NCBI GenBank assembly: GCA_028753945.1
Contig: JAPNXP010000013.1
Coordinates: 620,001 to 684,000 of the forward strand
Reading direction: 5' to 3'
DNA length: 64,000 nucleotides
DNA from: Hexactinellida sp. DTS-2022
Lineage: Eukaryota; Porifera; Hexactinellida
Program-made: the position numbers and the translations under genes
Part shown: positions 11,823 to 22,276 of the stretch, one piece after another
Numbering within the stretch: position 1 is the first letter of the stretch
Layout: the number at the start of each line of letters is the position of its first letter
The notes under the pieces: generated by a model
Seen by the model: only the letters and a program-made list of their open reading frames with translations
Told to the model about the DNA's origin: nothing
Database searches by the model: none

Positions 11823-12082
11823 GCGTAGGGGCTAGTATGGTGACTGTTGCCATGTGAGGATAGAGCCATAGAGGATAGTATTTCCTGCTAAGTTTTGTAC
11901 TACTGCAGTTTATGTATCCCTTTATATTACATGTGTTCTATTCCAAGGATCTTCTTGTATTTCTGTATTTTGAGCGGATGTTTGGGATCACTATGTATTC
12001 TAAATTCTGATGCTTTTGAATCCCTTTTTATGTGCGTCTCTTTGTATTTCTCCTTGTTTGAGAAACAGAAATGAGTATAGAC

Positions 12083-12643
12083 CAGGGCCGGATGACCCAA
12101 TAAGCTAACTAAGCTATAGCTTGGGGGCCTTCGCAAGTATGGGGCTTCACAAGTTGGGGCCTCAATTGCTGTCAAGGCCATCGGAGTAGGGGAGGTATTG
12201 GCAGCCCCACTTTTAGGAGCTTGCGATGATATTGGTTTTAATATCTCCAAGTTATTCTAGAATATTCCTTTAGGACTGGTACCTATTATGACATCATAGA
12301 AAAATTTGCTCGCCGGAAAAAGAAATTTGCTCGCATGCAAGGTCTTAAGTAACTGTAGTGATGTCTGATCCTACTTAATTGATACTCTGTAGCCTGTACA
12401 TATTAGTGCTTTCTAATAGTAGGGGCGACTGGGCGTTACAAACTTGTATTTAGGAAGAGATGTTCATCCTTTCTTCTCAGTGCTTAGCTCCACTTTGTAT
12501 TGTATTTGCCTATTTTTTTATGCGAAATTACTATCCTTGATTCCTCTCACCGGTATTTTTAGTGACACCCTATATAACTCATTGGGTAGGGCCCCGGACA
12601 CTCATTTAGCTTAGGGGCCTCAACATACCTTAGTCCGGCCCTG
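12083..12643. mobile_element. hAT-type element, copy 1
   Basis: The termini are CAGGGCCGGATGA and TAGTCCGGCCCTG, with the duplication gtatagac/gtatggac (12075-12082, 12644-12651). The same element lies at 19678-20227 at the paralogous position upstream of copies C/D. Copy G has the empty site (gtatggac, about 35411-35418). A 3' remnant is at about 38365-38418. Confidence 0.85.
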
Positions 12644-12651
12644 GTATGGAC

Positions 12652-13120
12652 TGGTGTGCAGGTTAATCAATCATAAATATGTGTACATTTACTGTCTAGT
12701 CACCACTTTTGTAGTATACTTAGGTTTTTTTTGCATACATGAATCCACTTTACACTACGTACTCGACTGTTTTGTCCCCTTATATTAGGAAATCCGCAGA
12801 TCCACAAAATACAACTAATTATATGTATAATTTATAAGCTGCACGGCACCTACGTATAATACTAGGAGTTATGAGTTAACAATGTTCAATCAATATAATG
12901 ACTCAATACGTAGATTATGTCCTTAATTGAGCTATTGTCTCAAGTATGTGATAGAATATAAATCCATTAAGTGGACGAATTTAATACTTATAGCCTATAA
13001 TACAATTCTGTATACAATAATTTCCCATTAACTCTGCTGATATCCAAAAAGCTAACTGGTTGATAAATCTGTAACCGTTGACCGGTTAACCGAATCCTGC
13101 CTTGCCCTACGAAAACAATG
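12652..13120 (+). repeat. flank repeat R
   Basis: This is a recurrent block containing 'taatcaatcataaatatgtg', 'gaattcactttacactacat'-like sequence and 'ttatgtccttaattgagcta'. It is also at about 15175-15480 and 19365-19665 (both inverted), and at 35425-36380, 38430-38780 and 39255-39480. It is part of the duplicated upstream DNA of the transporters. No open frame is conserved. Confidence 0.6.
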
Positions 13121-14175
13121 AGCGCCGGGCGCTTAAACGAAGCAATGCATTAAGTGATAAAGTAATAGATGACGCATTTATAATTGAGGTAGAGACTAAC
13201 TTCCAAATGCTATAATAGGCAAACAAGTATGCAAATTTAAAATTTCGCATTAAGAAATTTATAATTTGAGTATTTGTTGTTCTTGTTTACAAAAAGTTGT
13301 AAACATACAGTATATAAAAATTCAAAATGAACAGTGGACAAAATATATTACTTGCTGTCTCTAATACAAATAACACGACATTATTAAATTTATTTTAACA
13401 GGACTAGCGCTTCAGTGCTAGGTCGCTTCGAGGCATGTTGCTGATTCTGGTTAATACGAACACTATACTATAAGTACCTTCAAAGCCTTTTAATTTCAAT
13501 TGATATTGCTTAAGACGAAAGCATTTTTAATTATCCCTGATGTTCGTACTAACGAAGTTCCACTGTCCTTGTTAAATTATTTCCAATCCTTATCTGGTAG
13601 ATAATGCTGCTACGACTCGTACTCATTCTATTTTGGATATCTACTTACTTATAGCCATATCCCACATACATTGGTTGCACTGATATTGCATACATGATAG
13701 CTTACCATGAGGTAGATTTCGTGCTGATGGACTCCGTTAAATACCCCAATGTAGTATATCCGATTATATCCCAGGCTTTCAGTGATTATAGCTATATAAT
13801 TCGTTCTCGCTAGGGTTCTATCAAAAGGTACATGCCATTCTTGAAAGCTATTGTACCCTTTATTCACATGTTGCATATGGGTATGTACCCTTTGAGTCAA
13901 TATTATTATTTGAAGGTGTTGTCTGGTAACTAAGGTTACCTTACTTTGTTAACGGGTTATCACTTAGTAGGTGATCTAGTAATCAATAGGCATAGGTAGA
14001 TAAACTAATACAAGCTATTTAATGCAGACTTATTTAGTTAATTGTATAATCATTCTTTCTCAATTTAGTATTTATTAAACCTAAACTTGCTTAGTATTTT
14101 ATCATCAGCATAAGTCGGTTTCGTCACAGTGTCATTAAATCATTGACATTAAGTAATATCTCATTCTCATGTACC
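13121..14175. other. no recognisable gene
   Basis: 13190-13330 is a remnant of the 'aataggcaaacaagtatg' repeat and is duplicated at 36590-36720. At 13368-13375 the sequence aaataaca is the empty target of the element found at 36760-37361. 13445-13570 resembles the pogo-like 'ggttaatacgaac' MITE without clear ends. I see nothing coding in the remainder. Confidence 0.4.
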
Positions 14176-14371
14176 CATGGCCGTAGCTATGGAGGGGCCT
14201 GGGGATCCTGCCCCCCCCCCCACCAAAATTATACCTGGGCCCTCCCTAACTTTCTACAATAACTTTGAATAAGGATAAATTGTGCTCTGGCATACTTTAT
14301 CCAATGAAACATCTAAATAATGGCCCCAAAAAATTTTCGGGCCCCAAAATCTTTGGTTCGCTACGCCCATG
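14176..14371. mobile_element. 196-bp hAT-type MITE
   Basis: The termini are CATGGCCGTAGC and GCTACGCCCATG, with a perfect 8-bp duplication catgtacc (14168-14175, 14372-14379). A long C run lies near 14210. Confidence 0.8.
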
Positions 14372-14724
14372 CATGTACCCTTGCAACAAAATATCCTGGC
14401 GACCAAACTGATCCCTTCTCATTTCTAAGTGCGACTAATGTGTATGGCGCTCTGGAGGGTTAGAGACATACAGTCAGCTGATTCTAGCTTACGATAACAA
14501 TCAGCTGTTCCTGCATCAGTGCAACATAATATATATTCCCTCCTTCAAGCACAGGGTAATTCTATTCGACACATCTCGGCACTATCTCCCTGTCGGTCTC
14601 CTCAAGAAGATACTCTACGTCATGGCTTGGAACTAATTTACTGTGTTCCACTGGCACATTGTGGATATGCAGGCATTCCCGTATGTGAGTGAGGCTTTTC
14701 TTGAATTGAGCGCCAATGATACTC

Positions 14725-14895
14725 GAGAGGACAGATTATACCCGGGTTAGTCTAGGCTAGGACAGATTAACTCCGGGTATAATCTGGGCTAGGGGGATAT
14801 TCTGGGCTAGCCCACTTCATACCCGAGGGTATAATCTGGGCTAGGATAGATTATATCCGGGTATATTCGAGGAGGGGGGTATAATCTGGGCTGTT
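14725..14895. repeat. short minisatellite of 'gataatctgggctag'-type units
   Basis: About five degenerate copies of a unit combining acagattatacccggg and tataatctgggctag occur in direct and inverted orientation, so the stretch is partly palindromic. The DNA at 14380-14720 and 14896-15170 shows no gene. Confidence 0.6.
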
Positions 14896-15581
14896 GCACC
14901 GGCATATACTGCAGTGTAAAATAAAGAACTTATATCCTTTTAGTGCAATTATTTCGCATAAATTAAACATAATAAACAGACAATAATGAACATATTCAAC
15001 CAATAAATAACTTCGTGTAACCCATTGGTATTATAAAGCAATTAAAGTTGTGGACATCAACCAACTCCAACGTAACTTACGATAACTAGATTAGCAGAAA
15101 ATATAATACCTTAATATGTTTGTAATGTTTAATTACGTTAAAGAACGACGTATCATTGTATTAAAGACCTTAATAATTAAATTTTGATCACTTAATGGAT
15201 TTATATTCTATCACATACTTGAGACAATAGCTCAATTAAGGGCATAATCTACGTCGTGAGTCATTAAATCTATTGGAAATTGTTAAATCATACCTCCTAG
15301 TATTATACGTATATGCTTTGGTAGCTAATAAATTGTACATTGAATAAGTTGATATTTGTGGATTTGCAAATATAAGCAGACAAAACAGAAGAGCAAATAA
15401 GTGTAAAGTGGATTCATGTATGCAAAATACTTAAGTATACTACAAAAGCGGTGAATAGACAGAAAAATTGTACACATATTTATGAATGATCAAACTACAC
15501 AACAGTACATACCCGATCACTTTTCTCAAAAAAGGAGAAATACAAACATGCAACATATAATGAGATTGAAAAATCATAAAT

Positions 15582-16671
15582 ACGAGCCCTTCGGTCTCGG
15601 TCGCTTTGCGACAGATCGGTGCTACGCACCTCAAGTTAACGGCCGCTGTGCGGCCTTACTCCTCACATTTTCTACCATGGAAATGGTAGATAGGGACGTT
15701 ATGATTTTGATTTTGATTAATTTGTTTAACTATTTGTGTAACCAACAACAACAACAAAGACTCATATTAGAATTTTATAAATGCGAAATTCGTGTTCAGC
15801 ACACTTGATTACTTATAATACCTATTGAAAGTTAACTTCTAGGTTGATTTTGAATTTTCATTAAATTGTTTAGCTATTTTGAGTAAACAACAACAACAAC
15901 AACAACAAATATTCATATTAGAAAATTTAAACGCGAAATTCGTGTTCAGCATACTTGTTTACCTACAATACCCGTTGAAAGCTAACTTCTAGGTTGATTT
16001 TGAATTTTCATTAATTTGTTTACCTATTTTGTGTAAACAACAACAACAAATAATCATATTATAAATTTGTAAATGCGAAATTCGTGTTCAGCATACTTGT
16101 TAACCTATAATACCCGTTGGAAGCAAACTTCTAGGTTGATTTTGAATTTCATTAATTTGTTTACCTATTTTGTGTAAACAACAACAACAAATATTAATAT
16201 GAGAAATTTATAAACGCGAAATTCGTGTTCGGCATACTTGTTTACCTATAATACCCGTTGAAAGCTAACTTCTAGGTTGATTTTGAATTTTAGTTAATTT
16301 GTTTACCTATTTTGTGTAAACAACAACAACAAATATTAATATGAGAAATTTATAAACGCGAAATTCGTGTTTGGCATACTTGTTTACCTATAATACCCGT
16401 TGAAAGCTAACTTCTAGGTTGATTTTGAATTTTAGTTAATTTGTTTACCTATTTTGTGTAAACAACAACAACAAATATTAATATGAGAAATTTATAAACG
16501 CGAAATTCGTGTTCAGCATACTTGTTTACCTATTATAAGAATTGTTTACCTATTATAACATTTGAAAGTTAGTTTATATCCAAATATTAATTGCGGTTTC
16601 TATTCCCCCATCAATTTAATATAATCCGGACAAACACACACAAACAACAATCGAGATTTAATAATATAGAT
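15582..16671 (-). mobile_element. Helitron-like element with ~142-bp tandem array
   Basis: On the minus strand it starts with the 'attgttgtttgtg...tttgtccggatt' end (16610-16671). It ends with the hairpin-rich gcggccg / gtcgcaaagcgac / 'accgaagggctcgta' end (15582-15665). Between them lie about six tandem units of ~142 bp; the 'gcgaaattcgtgtt' mark recurs at 15783, 15933, 16075, 16216, 16358 and 16500. Units carry 'aacaacaacaacaaat' and 'cttgtttaccta'. It sits upstream of copy C. The sister elements at 10245 and 28345 hold fewer units, so the array length varies. Confidence 0.55.
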
Positions 16672-17046
16672 TAATAATACATAGTGATCTCAAAACATGC
16701 GTCCAAAATACAGAAATACAAGAAAAATTATATTGTATTATAGTACATGTAAACATAGGAGGATGATATAAACTGCAGTTGAAAAAAGCTGAGCAGGAAT
16801 AATTAACATTATAGGATTCATGGCAACGGTCACCATCCTAGTCCGTACACAAACGTGAATAGATAATCCCTAATAATATGACAAATATTGTATGTATATG
16901 AGTTAAAGCTAAATAAATAAAGTGATAGATTTTTATGCTGTTTCACTACTACGTTGAAGTATAATGATTCAATAAAGCAAATATTTAGTATAAATTTATC
17001 ATTGCAATCGACGATAACCAGAAACATAAATTTCCTTCGATAATAA

Positions 17047-18528
17047 ATGGATAAAAAATCACAAATATCCAACAAGGAACAAGGATATCCCCAGTCCTTA
17101 TAGCATCAATAGCATCTAGTCTAAGTTCATTTATTTTTGTATTCAGTCTTGGGTATCCATTACCCATTGAGGAAGAGGTTAAAAGGATAGGAGAGTGTTG
17201 GATGATTCCACTTTCCCCAATCTTCAGTTCTTGTTTGTTCTTTTTTGCAGCCATTGGAACTGTATCTGTTTCCTTCTTTACAGAAAGGTTTGGAGCGAAA
17301 GCTCTCATCATCCTACTCTCTCTTCCCAACACATTAGGATGGTTACTCATAGCTTTTGGTGATCATTGGACTATCATGTCGTTGGGTAGAGCATTAACAG
17401 GTTTGGCGATAGGTGGTACAACAGCTCTGATCTCTGTCTACATATCAGACATAGCTCCGAAACAATCCAAAGGATTCTATGGTAGCATTTTTGAACATGC
17501 ATTTATCTCCGGAGTGTTATGCAGTCACTTACTTGGTGCATTCGTTTCATTTCGATGGCTTGCTCTAGTAGTATTGGTAGTACAGCTAGTGCAGTGTTTG
17601 ATTCTTTCCTGGCAGCCGTATTCCCCGAGATGGCTAGCTTCCAGAGGGTTGAAGAAGGATGCGTTGAACACTCTGAAGTATCTGAGAGGTCCTAACTACG
17701 ATTATCAGTCGGAGTATGAGGAGATGCAAATGGTTATAAAGGAGACCAGCGATTGGACTTTTTTGCAACTCATTCGTAGCAAGAAAGTCCTTGGAACTGC
17801 AGAACTTGAAGATTCTTGTTATCACCTCTATTATGTTCGTAGGGGTTGAACTCACTGGTACATCAATTGTTGCCTCCTATTCTTCTACAATCCTAAGTCA
17901 AGTCGCCTAGTTTCCCAAATGTTGCTTCTTTCATTCCCACATCTGTTCAGTCAGTATCAGTCCTACTCTTCTCATTTATCGTGGATAGAGTTGGAAGGAA
18001 GCCTCTGCTGTTATTTTCCGGAGCTGGCATTGCTCTGAGTCACGCAATACTGTCTGTATATTCGTTCGGTTCCTCTCATGTCTGGTCTCAGTGCTCTGAA
18101 TTGGATACAACATCCAGCCTAACTAACTCTACTGGTATTCACACACTCGTGAGCGTAGAGTTCTGTGATTACATCAGTCTCGTGCCGTGGAATGGGGCCC
18201 TATTCCCTTTATATTGTTAGGAGAGTCTTTCCCTACTAAAGTGCGTTCCACTTCAGCTTCTGTGTCCATTGGTGTAATGATGTTTTCTATGACACTGATT
18301 CTCCTTGTATTTCCATATCTTGAACAATTGGTGGGATCTCACTATATATTCTCTATTTTTTCGCTTTTGAATGTGTTTACATGTGTATTTGTGTTTGTGT
18401 TTCTCTTCATTCCAGAGATAACAGGACTGAGTATGGAGGAGGTGGAAGAGTTGTTCAAAGATAAAATTATTTTTCTCAAATGTTGGAATCCTTTTCCAAT
18501 AAAATATGTATATGATGTTGTTGTGTAG
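17047..18528 (+). pseudogene. MFS sugar transporter pseudogene (copy C)
   Basis: It keeps the start (ATGGATAAAAAATC), the C terminus (VYDVVV then TAG) and most coding sequence, but the frame is broken many times. There is a 4-bp deletion near 17079, a 2-bp insertion near 17194 and an extra C near 17217. A rearranged segment at about 17775 replaces the RSLFLEL region. Small deletions lie near 17895-17920. A ~40-bp deletion near 18190 removes the start of the tenth membrane segment. The longest open piece (17202-17849) covers membrane segments 2-6 with GRALTGLAIGG and PYSPRWL. No functional transporter is possible. Confidence 0.9.
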
Positions 18529-18639
18529 CTTCTGTTTTCTATAACTTTTATATAATTAGTTGACTTTATCTCCATTATTGTTGTAAATATTCATTTCATA
18601 CAATAATGTTAGTTAGTTAATTTGAATCACCCTTGTTAT

Positions 18640-19670
18640 TAAACTAAATATTATAATGAAGGTATTTGAGCAATAGGGATTTAGTGCACCACAATACTCG
18701 TCTGGTAACTTATTAACGGCTATCTAAACTACCATGAAATGACTATTAATATCTTATTATAGATATACATTACAAAATATTGTGATTTCAGTCGCGTTGT
18801 GCTCTATGGGCCCCCCAAATTTCCTGTGCCCCCCCCCTTTAGAGGCTTGTCCCGAAAAACATTGATCTGGTCAGTAACTACGACACTCTGTGCCCCCCCA
18901 GAATGTATTCAAGCACGACGCCACGGTGTGATTTTAATTCAATTTAGCAAATATCCATGAAGTGGCATAATAAGTGTTTCTGCCACATGCCACTTGTGGC
19001 ATAAGTGGCACAGATGGAAATGTGGCTGTATCACAGTAGAAAATATTCGGATTGATTTGAAATTATGCACTTAGAATAATTTAACCATGTGGAATTCAAA
19101 TCTGCTATCAGAATTAATAAATTAACATTGCATCTTAATGATCACTAATTAATTATTTAATTAGGCAATTATATATTAATGAGTTTAACGCCTCCACAAA
19201 ATGTAAATTCGAGAAAAATTCTCTTTTATTATACTTTAAATATCGATTCATGTAAATAGTCAGTCATTTTGTAGCATCTACTAATGTTATTATGCTTGTA
19301 TAACCTCAAATGTCTGAATAAAAATTATTGCTGTTCAAATGCTTTTGGCAGGTTAGTGTATATTCTATCACATACTTGAGACAATAGCTCAATTAAGGAC
19401 ATGATCAACGTATTGAGTCATTAAATTGATTAAACACATTGTTAACTCATAACTCCTAGTATTATACGTAGGTGCCCTGGCAGCTTATAAATTATACATA
19501 TAATTAGTTGTATTTTGTGGATCTGCCGATTTCCTAATATAAGGAGACAAAACAGTCGAGTACGTAATGTAAAGTGAATTCATGTATGCAAAAAACCTAA
19601 GCTACACTACAAATCGGAGACTAGACAGTAAAATGTACACAAATTTATGATTTATTAACCTACACACCAA
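18640..19670. other. intergenic DNA with repeats
   Basis: 18790-18940 has C-tract repeat sequence (gggccccccaaa; gtgcccccccc). 18960-19020 repeats 'gtggcataagtggca'. 19365-19665 is an inverted copy of flank repeat R. No gene was seen. Confidence 0.4.
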
Positions 19671-19677
19671 TCCATAC

Positions 19678-20227
19678 CAGGGCCGGACTAAGGTATGTTG
19701 AGGCCCCTAAGCTAAATGAGTGTCCGAAGCCCTGCCCAATGAGTTTTATAGGGGCAACTAAAAATCTCGGAAGGAGGAATCAAGGATAGTAATTAAAATA
19801 CAATAGAAAGTGGAGTTAAGCACTAAGAAGAAAGGATGAACACCTCTTCTTAAATACAAGTTAGTAACGCCCTGTCGCCCCTACTATTATAAAGCACTAA
19901 TATGTACAGGCTACAGAGTATCAATTAAGTAAGATCGGACATCACTACAGTTACTTAAGACCTTGCATGCGAGCAAATTTCTTTTTTCGAACTTTTTGGC
20001 AGGCAAATCTTCTATGATGTCATAATAGGTACCAGTCCCAAAGGAATATTCTAGACTACCTTGGAGATATTAAAACCAATATCATCGCAAGCTCCTAAAA
20101 GTGGGGCTGCCAATACCTCCCCTACTCCGATGGCCTTGACAGCAATTGAGGCCCCAACTTGTGAAGCCCCAAACTTGCGAAGGCCCCCAAGCTATAGCTT
20201 AGTTAGTTTATTGGGAATCCGGCCCTG
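19678..20227. mobile_element. hAT-type element, copy 2 (inverted relative to 12083)
   Basis: The termini are CAGGGCCGGACTA and ATCCGGCCCTG, flanked by atccatac/gtccatac (19670-19677, 20228-20235). It is the reverse-orientation counterpart of 12083-12643 in the paralogous upstream block. The insertion therefore preceded that duplication, or the same site was hit twice. Confidence 0.8.
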
Positions 20228-20959
20228 GTCCATACTCATTCCTGTTTCCAGTGCCGGATTTAGGGTGTTGTGGGCCTAGGGCTTTTAATATTTTTTGGCC
20301 TATTTTTATATGCTTTATTTTCCAATGATAGTCCCTACTTTACATATTTAAGCAGAAACAATGAAATAACACTTTTTCTTCCATAATCACTATTAATATA
20401 AACCAGTTCTTCGGTCTAGGTTGTATCGTGTCCTTTCTTCGTTCGTGTTAGACTACAAAACACAATTAACGGACGCTTCTTGACCTTACCAACCTCAAAA
20501 GATCACTCATAATAAAAAGGTTAAGCCTGTGAATTGTAAATTACACGTGCTTAATTTAATTCAAATTAGTTTGTCGCAATTTTGGAGTCAATGTAATTCA
20601 ACTTATTAATTAAAATGCTATTTAATACCAAGATTTTCCTCCTGACAATAAACTGTTGGATCAATATGTCATTTACAATGCAGAAGATATAGGCGGGTAA
20701 ATCGTTGAACATCTTTGATAGTAATATCATGCATAATTATGTGATTGACGTAGCAAAAATAAATTACCAATAGAAGTAAACTGATGGAAGCCAAACTGGA
20801 TTAATCAAAGTAAGCAATCTCGGAAAAAATGTAGGTGAAGATTAAATCTACAAAACACAATTTGAGCAATGAGGAAGCAGTTGGAGGTACGTTTTTGATA
20901 ATACCTGGCGCAGATTAAAAGTGAAAATTGTTAAATTTTGAAGAGAAATACAATACAAT

Positions 20960-21505
20960 ATATAGTATAATGTGACAAATTTGTGTCGACTGAATCAAAA
21001 TAGTAGGAGTAAAATCCAAATTAGTTCCTACGTGAGGCAATAATCCCATAAATCGTAACGTGTGCTTCATTTTATGCTGCCTTGTCATCTAAAATTGTGG
21101 CGATTCGGACAAAAACTAATTAGTTAATCCAAAATACACTAAAACCTCCCATATCCGGGCACTCTTAACGAAGGGTGCCCGTAACTGGGAATTTCCCCGC
21201 ATCTCAGAAAGTGGTTTGTCCATATTTTTATCATTAAACGTGATTATAGTAAATGAGTACATATTTAGTTTGAGTATACATCAATAAGGGTGCCCGTTTG
21301 GAAGGTTGATGTTATGCGCTTTTATGACTTCAGAATGCCGATATTTCGTTTAGAAGACGTTAAGACCAATTCATCCTGTTGAACGTCTAAAATTACCCTT
21401 GCATGCCAATTTGTATTTTTCTAGAGCATATTGTCTTCCCTAATAATTCTAGACTAACATACACAAAAGCAGACAACAAATGTGCTTTTTATATATGAAT
21501 AGATA
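20960..21505 (-). mobile_element. Helitron-like element nested in hAT element
   Basis: It aligns with 44257-44632: 'ccaaattagttcctacgtga', 'catctaaaattgt', 'cgatatttcgtttagaa' and the 'cagacaacaaatgtgctt' end. No target duplication was found. The 44 kb copy provides the uninterrupted version of the nested TA-MITE site. Confidence 0.5.
21137..21312. mobile_element. mariner/pogo-type MITE (TA duplication)
   Basis: The inverted termini contain AACCTCCCATATCCGGGCAC on the left and GTGCCCGTTTGGAAGGTTGA on the right, flanked by TA at 21135-21136 and 21313-21314. The related element at about 44462 reads straight through with a single TA, so this is a clean insertion. Confidence 0.7.
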
Positions 21506-22276
21506 ACTTTTATTGAGAAAAATGTCACGAAGTACTTATGTATCTGGTGTTGCTAAAATTTTATTGAACTTCGGGTTTAGCTGAAGCAAACTATTCATTA
21601 TATTTTGAAGTTTTTTCGGAGGAAACTAGTTTCTACTCCCAAATCAATCCAATTTCCAGGTCAAGTGGACCTAAACTGGGCCTAAGAATGAAGTGGGCCT
21701 AGGGATTTAGTCCGAGCAGCCCTATAGTAAATCCGTTACTGCCTGTTTCTCAAACAAGGAGAAATACAAACAGAGGCACATAAAAGGGATTCAAAAGCAT
21801 CAGAATTTAGAATACATAGTGATCCCAAACAGCGCTCAAAATACAGAAATACAAGTAGATCCTTGGAATAGAACACATGTAAATATAGAGGGATACACAA
21901 ACTGCAGTAGTACAAAACTGAACAGGAAATATTATTCTCATAGGATTAATGGCAACGGTCACCATACTAGCCCCTTCGCAATAGTGAATAGACAATTTAC
22001 AAGCCAATAACAATTCGATTTCATAATAATATTACATATATTGTCAATGAAGTCTGCCTACATCAGATTCGTAAGAGTGAACAAGACAGTATTTCGACAT
22101 GTGGAATATGCATACGGATAAAACGTACCTCGGTTAATACGTACCTTTTATTATTTCACAAGGTGATACGTCTTGACTAAGTAATACTGTATAATGATTA
22201 AATTAAGCAAATATTTAGTATAAATTGATAATTTCAATTGAGGTTAACCAGAAACATAAATATCATTCGATAATAA

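Larger units (their letters stand above)
10038..12082 (-). repeat. upstream block shared by transporter copies
   Basis: DNA 5' of copy B matches the DNA 5' of copies D (about 21750-22276) and G (34880-35410): the 'gttattggcttgtaaattgt' stretch, 'ctatattccaaggatctt'-like sequence and 'ctccttgtttgag'. This conserved flank presumably contains the transporter promoter, but I see no unambiguous TATA box. In this copy it is split by a Helitron-like element (10245-11022) and a hAT-type element (11080-11822). Confidence 0.6.
20249..21741. mobile_element. 1.5-kb hAT-type element hosting two nested insertions
   Basis: It begins CAGTGCCGGATTTAG and ends CTAAATCC-like sequence as 'gtaaatccgttactg'. The perfect 8-bp duplication is cctgtttc (20241-20248, 21742-21749). 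The empty sites upstream of B (about 12060) and G (about 35398) confirm it. No transposase frame is visible. Inside lie a Helitron-like element (about 20960-21505) and, within that, a TA-MITE (21137-21312). Confidence 0.75.

Noticed and set aside
11927..12250. 107-aa frame (and its partner at 20061-20279)
   Set aside because: It runs across the CAGGGCCGG hAT-type element; shared only because the element is duplicated.
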